Shown one piece after another: positions 33,201 through 43,474 of a stretch of DNA of 64,000 nt. Source of the DNA: Zea mays. Taxonomy: Eukaryota > Streptophyta > Magnoliopsida > Poales > Poaceae. The notes beneath the pieces are model-generated. The model was not told the DNA's origin, did no database searches, and was given only the letters and a program-made list of their open reading frames with translations. The stretch covers positions 223,405,034 to 223,469,033 of the forward strand of contig NC_050097.1 in NCBI RefSeq assembly GCF_902167145.1, read 5' to 3'. A program made the position numbers and the translations under genes. Within the stretch, counting starts at the first letter, position 1. Every line of letters begins with the position of its first letter.

Positions 33201-33491
33201 GACCAGCTGGAGGAAGCTCGGGACAGGGCCTTACTACACTCGGCGCGGTACCAACAGTCCCTGCGACGCTACCACGCCCGAGGGGTCCGGTCCCGAGAAC
33301 TCCAGGTGGGCGATCTGGTGCTTCGGCTGCGACAAGACGCCCGAGGGAGGCACAAGCTCACGCCCCCCTGGGAAGGGCCATTCGTCATCGCCAAAGTTCT
33401 GAAGCGCGGAACATACAAGCTGGCCAACAATCAAGGCGAGATCTACGGCAACGCTTGGAACATCAAACAGCTACGTCGCTTCTACCCTTAA
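30243..33491 (+). CDS. pol: Reverse transcriptase, RNase H and integrase of the Tat element
   Basis: The open stretch of about 1,080 residues follows the second TAG. RT has KKGGKWRMCVDYTSLN, FLDAYSGYHQI, FGLRNAGATYQRCM and YVDDIV (codons 30823-30834). A degenerate RNase H follows (LLVYVAATTQVVSATIV to YAVILTRRKLRHYFES). A second RNase H of the archaeal type has FFDGSLMKTGAGAG, NNVAEYEALVNGL and RGDSQLV, and this duplication marks the Tat lineage. A spacer holds three VPSAQPE-type repeats. The integrase has an HHCC zinc region (SGACGHHAAPRA to CEGCQFYAK) and catalytic residues in GLDLVGP, ITDNGTQF and NGQVERAN. It ends RFYP, with no chromodomain. No frameshift is visible, so apart from the two upstream stops the coding region looks sound. 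Confidence 0.92.
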   Translation, partial: EAVLVDFLRANADVFAWSPSDMPGIPRDVAEHSLDIRAGARPVRQPLRRFDEEKRRVIGEEIHKLMAAGFIKEVFHPEWLANPVLVRKKGGKWRMCVDYTSLNKACPKVPYPLPRIDQIVDSTAGCETLSFLDAYSGYHQIRMKESDQLATSFITPFGMYCYVTMPFGLRNAGATYQRCMNHVFGEHIGRTVEAYVDDIVVKTRKASDLLSDLEVTFRCLRAKGVKLNPEKCVFGVPRGMLLGFIVSERGIEANPEKIAAITSMGPIKDLKGVQRVMGCLAALSRFISRLGERGLPLYRLLRKAECFAWTPEAEEALGNLKALLTKAPVLVPPADGEALLVYVAATTQVVSATIVVERQEEGHALPVQRPVYLISEVLSETKIRYPQVQKLLYAVILTRRKLRHYFESHPVTVVSSFPLGEIIQCREASGRIAKWAVEIMGETISFAPRKAIKSQVLADFMAEWVDTQLPTTPIQPELWTMFFDGSLMKTGAGAGLLFISPLGKHLRYVLRLHFPASNNVAEYEALVNGLRIAIELGVRRLDARGDSQLVIDQVMKNSHCRDPKMEAYCDEVRRLEDKFFGLELNHIARRYNETADELAKIASGRTTVPPDVFSRDLHQPSVKLDDAPEPEVPSAQPEVPSAQPKVPSAPEGEALNVEEGQSGATPDQDWQAPYLQYLRRGELPLGQVEARRVARRAKSFVLLGDEEELYHRSPSGILQRCISIAEGRELLQEIHSGACGHHAAPRALVGNAFRQGFYWPTAVADASRIVRTCEGCQFYAKRTHLPAQALQTIPITWPFAVWGLDLVGPLQKAPGGYTHLLVAIDKFSKWIEVRPLNSIRSEQAVAFFTNIIHRFGVPNSIITDNGTQFTGKKFLDFCEDHHIRVDWAAVAHPMSNGQVERANGMILQGLKPRIYNDLNKFGKRWMKELPSVVWSLRTTPSRATGFTPFFLVYGAEAILPTDLEYGSPRARAYTEQSNQASREESLDQLEEARDRALLHSARYQQSLRRYHARGVRSRELQVGDLVLRLRQDARGRHKLTPPWEGPFVIAKVLKRGTYKLANNQGEIYGNAWNIKQLRRFYP

Positions 33492-36400
33492 GATGTTTTC
33501 AAGTTGTTCATATACCTCGCACCTACGCAAAGTTTAGTCGTCAAGGAAGGGTCGGCCTAGCCTCGGCAAAGCCCGACCCTCCCTCGGGGGCTAAAAGGGG
33601 GGAGACCCCCTCTGCGTCGAATTTTTCCTCAAAAAAGGATCTCTTTTTTAGCAGGATTTCTTTCGTGCTTCTTGACTACTTCGGAAAGCGGATCCTGGAA
33701 ACGACGGAGTACACGTAAGCAGCCAAGGCTGACCGAGCCGAGGGACTCCTACGCCTCCGGGATACGGATACCTCACTCATCACCTTCTGCGATAAGTAAC
33801 TTGCGCTCGGATAAAGCGACTCCGTGGACCGAACAAGTCTTCACGTTCGGAAGCTCTCCTGCCGAAGCAGTCCTTCAAGCTTTCTCGACTAAGTCGGGGA
33901 CAGGGCCTCATGGACGGGTGAAAGTACGCGTAAGCGGCAAGGCCGACCGAGCCGAGGGATTCCCACGCCTCTGGGATACGGATACCTCACTCGTCCCTTC
34001 CGCGAAAAGCAACTCTCGCTCACACAAACATCCCTGTCACCAACAGAGTCCAGATGCTCGAAACAAGAGGAAAAAAGGCGCAGCTTCGCAAGCGCGGCGA
34101 GGGTGTGTTTTTCTGGCCTCGGCGGCCGCAGAAAGCACACGCTACAAGATGATCTGATCCTGCAGGCTCGGGTCTTCACGCTGAAGGGAGCCGTAGCACC
34201 CTCGGCATCGACGACGTCTTCAGCAAAGTCCGACCCAGCCTCGGGCGGTGACGCGGTCCAGGGACTCCTCCGGGAATCCGGCCCGAGCAGGCGGCTCGAC
34301 CGGTTACCCCTGGGGCCTCGGTCAACCGGCTTCCAAGGGCGCCAGCCCGACCCGAGGCCTCGACTGATCGACTTTGGCGTCGGCTCCGCTGACGGACAAC
34401 ACGGCTAGGCTCCGGCCAACCAGGTTCCCATTCTCGAGCCAACTCCGCCTCTGTTCATACTGATATCGCTACCCCTGGCCTCGGTCCACCGAAGGGCGGC
34501 CGAGGGGTCTCTTTAACTAAGCTAGAGGAGCCCCAGACAACAAGGCCGAACGGGCCGAGGGATTCCTACGCCTCCGGGATACGGATACCTCACCCGTCAC
34601 CTTGACACGGGGCGACTCATGCTTGGTAAAGCGGTTCAGATAATCAACAGGCGAGACCTAGTGCTCGAAAATGAGGAAAAAACACGGCTCCGCGCCGAAA
34701 TTACATACATGTTCAGGCCCCGACAGCCACAATGAACAAAAAACACTGGCATTCGAAGTGCCATTACGAACGGAACTCCGGTTCCCCCCTCCGCAGGTAC
34801 GAACGACCCCACTCCATGGGGAAGGCCTGCGGAGCAACAGAAGACCGACGGCCGGCTCGCCGCCGCCCATCCTGACTACGGCGACAGTGGGCCGGCGCTG
34901 CTGCGATCTTGCCCTCGCCCTCGCCGACGCTCGAGGGGCGAGGACAAGCACGCCGGCGCGGTGGCCCGGGGCGCGGGTGGTGGCAGTGATCCCGTCGGTG
35001 ACGAGGACTTCTCGAGCCGCCTCCGCCTCGGCGCCGATGGCAGGGGACACCAGCCCCCCGGCAGATCCCCACTCAAATCCTCCCAGACGAGTGGGGCGCC
35101 GGCCTCTGCGCAAGGGCGCCGTCCCGGTGCAAAAGCAGGACCACCCCAGAACACGAACGCCGCCCTAACAGCGCACGGAATCGTGGGTGGTCCTCCCGTG
35201 CACACGATGCGGCGGTCACCCTCCGGCGGGAGGGGCCGCCGGAAGCCCGGCCGACGACTCCGACACGCTGGAGGTGACGACGCCCGCCGTCGATCAGCCC
35301 CACGTTGTCTAAGTCCGCGCCGTCCGCGGGGCCAGCGAGCGCCTCCACCCCCAAACGCCACGGGAAAGGGCGACCCGCGGACCCACGCGGAAGGTAGAGC
35401 GCCGGCTCAGCGTGGCTCCCGCCCCAGCGGGGATGATGAACATCCTTGAAGCTGAGGGTGGGACCAAGAACGCAGCCTGGCTTGCTCTTCCCCACCCAGA
35501 AACCGGCGGTCACCATCCTGGGTGGTCGTCGGCGTGGGGATACGGCCGGGCCGGCTGATGAAAATCCTTGAAGCCGAACGATGGCTGAGAGGTACCAACT
35601 CCCATGGAGTTGCGTTCCTCCAACGAGGAGGCGGAAAGGCGGCGGATACCCCCCATCCGGGGGCTTGGAAGATGGGAAGACACGACGCTTAAGGAAGGAA
35701 GAAGACATGGTTGCCTTCCGAAAGGAGTCTCCCTCCTTTTAAAGGCAACTCTCCCTAAGTGCGCCCCCAGGCGCCGCGGGCTGAGTCTTCTCCAACACGC
35801 TCCAAGGCCCTCCCCTGCGACTCGGAGGCTGGGTCCCGCATGTCATACAAACCAGCTCAGGGCAGAAGAAGCCAAACCGCCGCGCGTGGTGCGCACGACC
35901 GTCCAGCGGTTACAAGCGACCCCCCATTTTTGCCCAGACCAACGGGCAGAAGGGGCGGGCAGCCATGCAGGCGGCATGCAACCGCGCCAGACGGACGCGC
36001 TTCTCCGACTTCTGACACGCCAGCTTGGGAACCCAGGCCCACGTGTCGAGCAACCGGCACGCCAGTTGCTGCATGCAAGCAACCGCACCGCCACTTGTGC
36101 CACCATCGCGCCTCTTCGGTTGCGGAGCCTATGCCGCGACTCGAGGCGACCCAACAGCGCCAGCCTGGCGCGTCGGTCAAAGCGACCGAAAGTGGGCCGG
36201 CTGTGATAGCGGTGGCAGGCGGGCGGGCGCAGCGGTCACGTCGTCAGCCAGGCTCACGTCCCATCCTGGGACAGCAAGAGAGCCTCCTCTCACAGCGTGG
36301 AGACGGTGCACCCGTGACCCGTTCCTCGAACGGATCGCACGCGAGCAACGGCCGCCCCGCCAACCACTCGCCCCGTCGCATTAACTCCGCGGCGGGACAG

Positions 36401-37536
36401 GCGGCGTCTCTGACGGGAGGAGCGCGCGACGCTTCACCTTCGCCATAATAACCGCGTCAGAAAAGGTACGCCACGTCGTCCGATTTCGTATCCTTTTCCG
36501 TTTTCCTCTTTCTCTATCTCTTGCAACAGGGACCGGGAAAGGAGGATACCCCGAAAGGGATCCTTCTCCGCGAAGGAACCGGGCTCCGAGCCCCCCACTA
36601 CTGATCAGGGGTTCGAAGACTGGCCCTCCGAAGGGTTCAACAGCCGCCTCAGATCGCGTGGGCCCGACACCCACTACTGGTCAGGGGTTCGAAGGCCAGC
36701 CCCCCGAAGGGTTCCATGGCCGCCTCAGGCTACTCGGGCTCCGCGCCCATTACTGATCAGGGGTTCGAAGGCTGGCCCCCGAAGGGTTCACAGTCGCCTC
36801 AGACACCGAGCGAGGGATGACCAGGGGTACGTTCGATACATAACCAAGGCTCGGGCTGCGCTCCCGAGGTACCCTAGGACATTTCCGAGACCAGCGGGAA
36901 CGATCTTGTAACGGAATCCCATCGGAGGGAGGCATCGAGCCCTCGGACCCCGTCGCCAGGGGACCGGGTCCGGCAAATCACCCGCAGGTACTTTTGGGCG
37001 TGCCTCTGGGCCCCTAGCCGACCCCCAACGAACGGGGCACGGACGTCCACTCGGATTACCCGCTTGCAGCTCACCGGAGACACCATGTTCGGTGCCCATC
37101 GAGGGTAACATGGCGCACTCCCCCCCTCCTCCTTGCGGAAAGGCGACGTAGGGGCGTATGTAAAAAGTCGAGTCTGTCACTGATCGTCCTCTCGCCCTGT
37201 GCAGAGGCTCGGGGGCTGCTCTCGCAAAAACCGGCTCCGGCCAAATCGTTGACAGCGTCAACATACCAGCCCGAGAGCTTGGGCCCCGACCGTGCACCCG
37301 GGCTACGGCCAGTTCGCATGAGGGAACGACCAGACCAGCCGAAGCGTTACGCGAGGTATTAAGACCTCGAAGGAGTGTAACCACTCCTCCGAGGCCTCGG
37401 GGGCTACACCCGGCGGGTGCGCTCGCGCGCACCCACCGGAACGAAATGCAACCGAGAAAGGCTGGTCCCCTTGCAAAAAAGTGCGACAAAAGCCTCCAAG
37501 CGAGTGCTAACACTCCCTTCGAGGCTCGGGGGCTAC
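33492..37536 (+). other. Long 3' region of the Tat element
   Basis: About 4 kb lies between pol and the 3' LTR. It holds three dispersed copies of a unit of about 60 bases with CCGGGATACGGATACCTCAC (near 33,730, 33,940 and 34,545) and three tandem copies of a 76-77 base unit with ACTGATCAGGGGTTCGAAG-like cores (36596, 36672 and 36749). The strand-sense ORFs are short or compositional. Longer ORFs lie antisense (see 35073-35708). Tat elements often have long 3' regions, sometimes with antisense genes. It ends in the purine tract GAGGCTCGGGGGC. Confidence 0.75.
35073..35708 (-). CDS. Antisense ORF in the Tat 3' region, function unknown
   Basis: A 211-residue minus-strand ORF starts MSSSFLKRRVFPSSKP. 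It is Gly-, Arg- and Pro-rich with a few Trp, and I recognise no domain. A TATA-like CTTTAAAAGG on the minus strand (35735-35744) lies only about 27 bases before the ATG, so either transcription starts at the ATG or a later ATG is used. Some Tat elements carry antisense genes in this position, which makes the ORF worth recording. GC-rich composition alone can leave such frames open, so coding status is doubtful. Confidence 0.3.
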   Translation of the reverse strand: MSSSFLKRRVFPSSKPPDGGYPPPFRLLVGGTQLHGSWYLSAIVRLQGFSSAGPAVSPRRRPPRMVTAGFWVGKSKPGCVLGPTLSFKDVHHPRWGGSHAEPALYLPRGSAGRPFPWRLGVEALAGPADGADLDNVGLIDGGRRHLQRVGVVGRASGGPSRRRVTAASCAREDHPRFRALLGRRSCSGVVLLLHRDGALAQRPAPHSSGRI

Positions 37537-39218
37537 TGTCGGGGACCATAATTAGGGGTACCCTCAAGACGCCTAATTCTCAGCTGGTAACCCCCATCAG
37601 CATAAAGCTGCAAAGGCCTGATGGGTACGATTAAGTCAGGGATCAGTCCACACGAGTGACTCGATCACGCTTCACCCGAGCCTAGCCTCGGCCAAGGGCA
37701 GCCGACCTCGAGAGACTTCCGTCTCGCCCGAGGCCCCCTTTTATGGCGGACACATCACCGGCTCGCCCGAGGCCTTGGCTTCGCTCAGAAGCAACCTTGA
37801 CTAAATCGCCACACCGACTGACCAAATTGCAGGGGCATTTAACGCAAAGGTGGCCTGACACCTTTATCCTGACACGCGCCCCCGGCAGAGCCGAAGTGAC
37901 CGCCGTCACTCCACCGCTCCACTGGCCAGTCTGACAGAAGGACAGCGCCGCCTGCGCCACTCCGACTGCAGTGCCACTCGACAGAGTGAGTCTGACAGGC
38001 AGTCAGGCCTTGCCAAAGGCGCCACGGCGAACTCCGCTCCGCCCGACCCCAGGGCTCGGACTCGGGCTAAGACACGGAAGACGGCGAACTCCGCTCCGCC
38101 CGACCCCAGGGCTCGGACTCGGGCTAAGACCCGGAAGACGGCGAACTCCGCTCCGCCCGACCCTAGGGCTCGGACTCGGGCTAAGACCCAGAAGACGGCG
38201 AACTCCGCTCCGCCCGACCCCAGGGCTCGGACTCGGGCTAAGACCCGGAAGACGGCGAACTCCGCTCCGCCCGACCCCAGGGCTCGGACTCGGGCTAAGA
38301 CCCGGAAGACGGCGAACTCCGCTCCGCCCGACCCCAGGGCTCGGACTCGGGCTAACACCCGGAAGATGACGAAACTCCGCTTAGCCCGACCCCAGGGCTC
38401 GGACTCCGCCCTGGCCTCGGCCGAACGACTTCCGCCTCGCCCGACCCCTCGGCTCGGGCTCGGCCACGACAACGGAAGACAGACTCAACCTCGGCTTCGG
38501 AGGAACCCCCACGTCGCCCTGCCTAGGGCACAGACCGCCACGTCAACAGGAAGCGCCATCATCATCCTACCCCGAATCGACTCGGGTCACAGAGAACAAG
38601 ACCGGCGTCCCATCCGGCCAGCTCCGCCGGAGGGGCAATGATGGCGCTCCACAAGCTCTATGACGACGGCGGCCCCCAGCTCTCTTACGGAAGCAGGACG
38701 ACGTCAGCAGGGACTCGACCGCTCCAACAGCTGTCTCTCCGCCAGGCTCCGCCGCACCTCCGACAGCCACGACATCACGCCAGCAGGGTGCCCAGATCTC
38801 TCCGGCTGCCACATTGGCATGTACCTAGGGCGCTAGCTCTCCCTCCGCTAGACACGTAGCACTCTGCTACACCCCCCATTGTACACCTGGATCCTCTCCT
38901 TACGACTATAAAAGGGAGGACCAGGGCCTTCTTAGAAAAAGGTTGGCCGCGCGGGACCGAGGACGGGACAGGCGCTCTCTTGGGGCCGCTTGCTTCCCTC
39001 ACCCGCGTGGACGCTTATAACCCCCCTACTGCAAGCGCACCTGACCTGGGCGCGGGACGAACACGAAGGCCGCGGGACTTCCACCTCTCTCACACTCGAC
39101 TCCGGCCACCTCGCCTCTCCCCCCTTCGCGCTCGCCCACGCGCTCGACCCATCTGGGCTGAGGCACGCAACACACTCACTCGTCGGCTTAGGGACCCCCC
39201 TGTCTCGAAACACCGACA
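37537..39218 (+). repeat. 3' LTR of the Tat element
   Basis: Ends are TGTCGGGGACC and CCGACA, length 1,682 bases. It has six full and one degenerate 57-base units (38027-38400), followed by the core promoter ACTATAAAAGGG (TATAAAA at 38907-38913). It is the intact version of the LTR and shows what the 5' copy has lost. Confidence 0.92.
38027..38400 (+). repeat. 57-base tandem repeat array, right LTR
   Basis: Six close copies and a seventh diverged one (ATGACGAAACTCCGCTTAG) of the unit also seen in the left LTR. They lie several hundred bases upstream of the TATA box. The ORFs that span them on both strands are artefacts. Confidence 0.92.
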
Positions 39219-39605
39219 GCGAGGGTTTCTGAAGTCCCTCCTCCACACTGCATCAATGGCTCGCATCAAGCCACTCTTGATTATGGGCCAGCAAATCTTG
39301 TAAAAACTTTCGAGTGAAGCCATCCGGTCATGGGGCTTTGCCATTGGGGAGGTTCTTGACAGTGATCCACACTTCATGTTCTAAAATAGGCTCTCCTAAG
39401 TCACTGTGATCATGCTGTTGTAATCCTGATTCTTCCAGATTTAAGGTGCATGTTTGATCTTCACTAGAACCAGTTAGGTTGGTCTAGAAGTCCTACAGGA
39501 TATGTGTCGTCTCCTCAAGAGCTGTAATGACATGGTTTTCTTTCTTTAGCATATTTGCTTGCGATGCTTGGCATGTAGGTGAAATAAACTAGAATTAGCA
39601 TCCCC
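39219..39605 (-). pseudogene. LINE reverse transcriptase fragment (N-terminal piece)
   Basis: Minus-strand reading gives the region before and at the start of an L1-type reverse transcriptase: KNLPNGKAP, a stop in place of the next residue, PDGF, then after a frameshift FYKICWPIIKS and AVWRRDFRNPR. The reading then continues in the 31-base remnant at 25952. At least one stop and one frameshift make it a pseudogene. The fragment begins abruptly near 39,605 where recognisable LINE sequence ends. Confidence 0.75.
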
Positions 39606-39900
39606 ACACTTGGCGGAGACGACGGATGTGAGGTCGAGGATAGGAGCTAGGGTCGTCGTGGCAGGCTGATGGCGTCATTGGCGGGTCAGGGGCCGAGGGT
39701 GGCATGACGTGGGTAGGAACGATGCAGCGTTGCACGGTGGGGGAGACGGCGGTCGACGGTCTGGGGGTAGCATGACGATGTGGGCAGGGATATGGCGGTG
39801 CTGTGTAGCATGGGCGGCGACGGTTGGGTGTTTTTTTGGCGTGGGTGTGAAGTGGCAAGCAGAGGCCGTCTACTGATGCGGTCACACCGTTCAGTGAAAG
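39606..39900. other. Unassigned GC-rich sequence
   Basis: The stretch is rich in GGCG, GTGG and GACGG words, with recurring GCATGACG-type phrases. No gene, LTR or known repeat end was recognised. Confidence 0.4.
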
Positions 39901-40064
39901 CACTAACTTCTGATAGGGTAACTGAGGCTGTCGGAAGTTATCAATAAATTTCAAGAGTCAACCAGGCTCGTCGGAAGTTATTGGTAACTTTCGAGAGGCA
40001 ACAGAGGCCGTCGAAAATTACCTATTTTCTGACTAGGTCTATTAAAACACATCAGAAGTTAAGT
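39901..40064. mobile_element. Small CACTA-like inverted-repeat element
   Basis: The left end is CACTAACTTCTGATAG. The right end read in reverse is CACTTAACTTCTGATGT, so 14 bases match with a one-base insertion. Between them a motif containing GTCGGAAGTTAT recurs (39,930; 39,970; decayed at 40,010), like the subterminal repeats of CACTA transposons. A further GTCCGAAGTT lies just outside at 40,069. No 3-base target duplication is convincing, so the ends remain tentative. Confidence 0.4.
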
Positions 40065-40661
40065 GGTTGTCCGAAGTTGCGATAAGGTTGCATTGCGTGA
40101 GGTTTCATTGTTGAATGGGGCGGAGGGCCCAATATTGCTTAGGGTTGCTCGAGCAACACCTTAGCCCAGCCCAACTATAGACCCACAATAAAAAACAAAT
40201 TCCTAAGTCCTAACTATTTGGCAAGACGGCTGAGATGCACACACTCGATCTGCCCGCTTCTAGCCGTCGACGCCAACAACTAAGCTCTGTGCGATCGTGA
40301 ATGCCTTCATCGTCGTCCACCGTCACCATGTCCCTGTTCCACGAGGCGCTGAGCTGCGATTTCCCTGTTCCGTCGAGCCCGAGGTCCGGACCACCCACGC
40401 TCAGGCTGACTCGGCTCGATGGCGCCTCCCAGTCCTAGGCCACCCACCCGCTCGGCCGGACGAGCCCCACTCTGGCTCCTCGGCAGCTGGCAGGGCGAGG
40501 TCCTCCCCGCGGGCTGCCATGCCGGTGGAGCTCCTCCCCGCGAATCCGCCCTCAGTAGGCCAGCCGAGCTCTGCATTCCGCCCGCATCTGACGTGATGCT
40601 CTAGAACGTCGCATCCCATTGCCTCTTCTCCGCCCACCCTCCACACAATCTCTGGCCCCGC
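40065..40661. other. Unassigned sequence upstream of the Sirevirus nest
   Basis: The first part contains GGGCCC and AGCCCAGCCCA, which resemble plant promoter boxes. The part from 40,230 is GC-rich. Short ORFs on both strands overlap heavily and show no recognisable domain. It could be a captured gene fragment, but I see no proof. Confidence 0.35.
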
Positions 40662-41460
40662 TGAGAGCACCTAGAGGGGGGGGGGGTGAATAGGTGATCC
40701 TGTAAAATTCAACAACTAATAGCCACAAAACTTGGTTAAGTATTAGAATGATAAAACCAAGTGGCTATAGAGAGAGCTCTTGCGAATCACAATAATCAAA
40801 CAGAAAGGCAATCACAAGAGACACGCGAGTTATCCCGTGGTTCGGCCAAGTATAATACTTGCCTACTTCCACGTTGTGGCGTCCTAATGGACGAGGGTTG
40901 CACTCAACCCCTTTCAAGTGATCCACTGATCAACTTGAATACCACGATGTTCTTCTTTCTTATACTTTCTCCCGTTCGCGAGGAATCTCCACAACTTGGA
41001 GCCTCTCTAGCCCTTACAATTGATGACCACAAAGAAGCACAGAAGTAAGGGAGGGGAGAGCAACGCACACAAGTTTCAAAATGAGAGCACAATCACGCAC
41101 ACAAGTCACAACTTGAGCTCTAAGTTCGACACGAGGAGTTCTCAACTCAAGAGGAGCTCAAATTGCTAGCACAGAGAATCAAATGCGTGGGAGTGGAGTC
41201 TGGATGCTTATGAATGATCAAGGAATGCTTGGATTGCTCCTCCATGCGCCTAGGTGTCCCTTTTATAGCCCCAAGGCAGCTAGGAGCCGTTGGAGGCATT
41301 CTTGGAAGGCCAAAGTTGCCTTCTGTCGGGTGGTGCACCGAACAGTCCGGTGTGCCACCGGACAGTCATTGTTCATGTCCGGTGCGTGATTTCCTTCCAT
41401 TCCTGGCGCAGCCGACCGTTGCAAGTCCGGGCTGGTTGGCACACCGGACAGTCCGGTGCC
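40662..41460 (-). repeat. Truncated Sirevirus LTR (H)
   Basis: It starts TGAGAGCACCTAG with an 11-base poly-G run and follows the LTR of element B closely enough to align (CACGTTGTGGCGTCC, TTTTATAGCCCCAAGGCAGC). It breaks off at 41460 in the palindrome CACCGGACAGTCCGGTG, where element D begins. The remainder should lie to the right of the window. Orientation is minus, with TATAAAAGG read on that strand. Confidence 0.85.
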
Positions 41461-42691
41461 TGAGAGCACCTAGAGGGGGGGGGGTGAATAGGTGATCCTG
41501 TAAACTTGAAACTTAATGCCACAAAACTTGATTAGGAGTTAACACAAGAATGCCAAGTGGCTAGAGAGGAGTCTTAGCAAATCACAATAACCACAAAGAG
41601 ATCAACACAGAGATGGCACAGTGGTTTGTCCCGTGGTTCGGCCAAGTCCAATGCTTGCCTACTCCACGTTGTGGCGTCCCAACGGACGAGGGTTGCAATC
41701 AACCCCTCTCAAGTGGTCCAAAGACCTACTTGAATACCATGGTGTTTTGCTTTGCTTTTCTATATCCTGCTTGCAAGGAATCTCCACAACTTGGAGTCTC
41801 TCGCCCTTACAAAGATGTTCACAAAGAAGCACAGAGTAAGGGAGGGATGAGCAACGCACACAAGACACAAAATCAGAGCGACAACACGCACACAAGTCGC
41901 AACAAGAGCTCACAACACAACTCGACGAGTTCACAACTCAATTAGAGCTCTAATTGCTATCACAAAGAATCAAATGCGCGAAATCGAGGTCTTGGTGCTT
42001 AGGAATGCTTTGATAATGCTTGGTTTTTTCCTCCATGCGCCTAGAGGGTCCCTTTTATAGCCCCAAGGCAGCTAGGAGCCGTTGAGTGCATTCCAGGAAG
42101 GCAATTCTTGCCTTCTGTCGCCTGGCGCACCGGACAGTCCGGTGCGGATCTCTTTCCTTATTTGGCGGAGCCGACCGTTGCAGTCTTGGAGCCGTTGGCG
42201 CACCGGACACTGTCCGGTGCACACCGGACAGTCCGGTGCCCCATCCGACCGTTGGCACTTGCCACGCGTCGCGCGCGGATTCTGCGGCCGACCGTTGGCC
42301 CGGCCGACTGTTGGCTCACCGGACAGTCCGATGCACCACCGGACAGTCTGGTGAATTTTAGCCGTACGCCACCGACGAAGTCCCGAGAGCAGCTAGTTGA
42401 TGGATGCCAGCCTGGCGCACCGGACACTGTCCGGTGCACCACCGGACAGTCCGGTGCACCCAGACTGAGCAGACTCTTGGCTGCTTCGAGCCACTCTTTT
42501 TCAATTGCGTTTTCACTGATTCTAACACTTAGACAAACATGTTAGTACACAAAAAAACCAATGTACTAAGTCTAGAATCATACCTTTGTACTTGATTTGT
42601 ACTTTGTCCACCATTTAACACTTAGGTACTTGTGTTGGACACTAAATCACCAAAATACTTAGAAATGGCCCAAGGGCACATTTCCCTTTCA
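41461..42691 (-). repeat. 3' LTR of Sirevirus D
   Basis: This 1,231-base LTR has the plus-strand start TGAGAGCACC and end CCCTTTCA. It has the minus-strand TATA box in TATAAAAGGGACC and about seven CCGGAC-GTCCGG palindromes between 42,127 and 42,460, some mutated. CCGACCGTTGG words are interspersed. Confidence 0.9.
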
Positions 42692-43474
42692 ATCTCCCCC
42701 TTTTTGGTGATTTATGCCAACACAACACAAAGCAAGTAGAACAAGTGCAAAATCAATTCAAATAAGAACTCAAGATTATTTTGATTCAACTTTGGCATAT
42801 ATGGATCATTCTTTGCCACCACTTGGTTTGTTTTTGCAAATCAAACTCAATTCCCTATCTCTAAGTCAAACACACTTGTTGAGACAAAGAGAGTTGTTCC
42901 AAGAGAAATTGATCAAAGATTTCGAAAACTCCCCCTTTTTCCCATAATCAACCATTCTCCCCACAAGAGGCCAACTTTTGACAATAAGAGACAAGCAAGA
43001 GTATTTTGACAAACAAAAACTCTAACTCTACTTTTTCAAAATTCTCAAGTGGTAGCTGATCCATTTCTTGCTTTGGCCTTATTTTCTCCCCCTTTGGCAT
43101 CAAGCACCAAAACGGGATCGATTTTGGCCCCTTAACCCTATTGCCTCACCAAAATCTTCAAATAAGAGTACAGAGGCAATAAGAGTATGGAGATGAACTT
43201 GGAGTGAGTTACCCTCTCATCGGAGTGCAGTGGAAGTCTTGTATGGTCCAAGTTCACCTTTCCCTTTCAATCCACCTTTGAGACTAAATCAAGTAAACTC
43301 AAGCATACAGTTAGTCTCAAAGGGTCAAGTTGTAGTATGCCTCCCCCTAAATAAGTGCATCACTTGCAAATGGACTTGTGAGGTCCGGGGATCATGAGTA
43401 CAACTTGAGCACCATAAATAAACAAAATGCATAAGGGAACATGATCAAAGCATAAGACACATGTATGCTACACA
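42692..43474 (-). promoter_or_regulatory. Polypurine-tract region of Sirevirus D
   Basis: The primary tract adjoins the LTR (minus strand AAAAAGGGGGAGAT). Additional purine tracts with GGGGA cores occur near 42,927, 42,958, 43,086 and 43,341. No ORF of note. Confidence 0.75.

Larger units (their letters stand above)
25953..39218 (+). mobile_element. Tat-lineage Ty3/gypsy retrotransposon
   Basis: The full element of 13.3 kb has LTRs 25953-26951 and 37537-39218, a primer site at 26954, one long gag-pro-pol frame (27012-33491) with two stop codons, a 4 kb non-pol 3' region and a polypurine tract at 37521-37534. A perfect GCGAG duplication (25948-25952 and 39219-39223) flanks it. RT is followed by a degenerate RNase H and then a second, better preserved RNase H, and there is a long 3' region. 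Both are features of the Tat lineage. The 5' LTR carries a 0.7 kb deletion that removes its TATA box. Confidence 0.92.
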
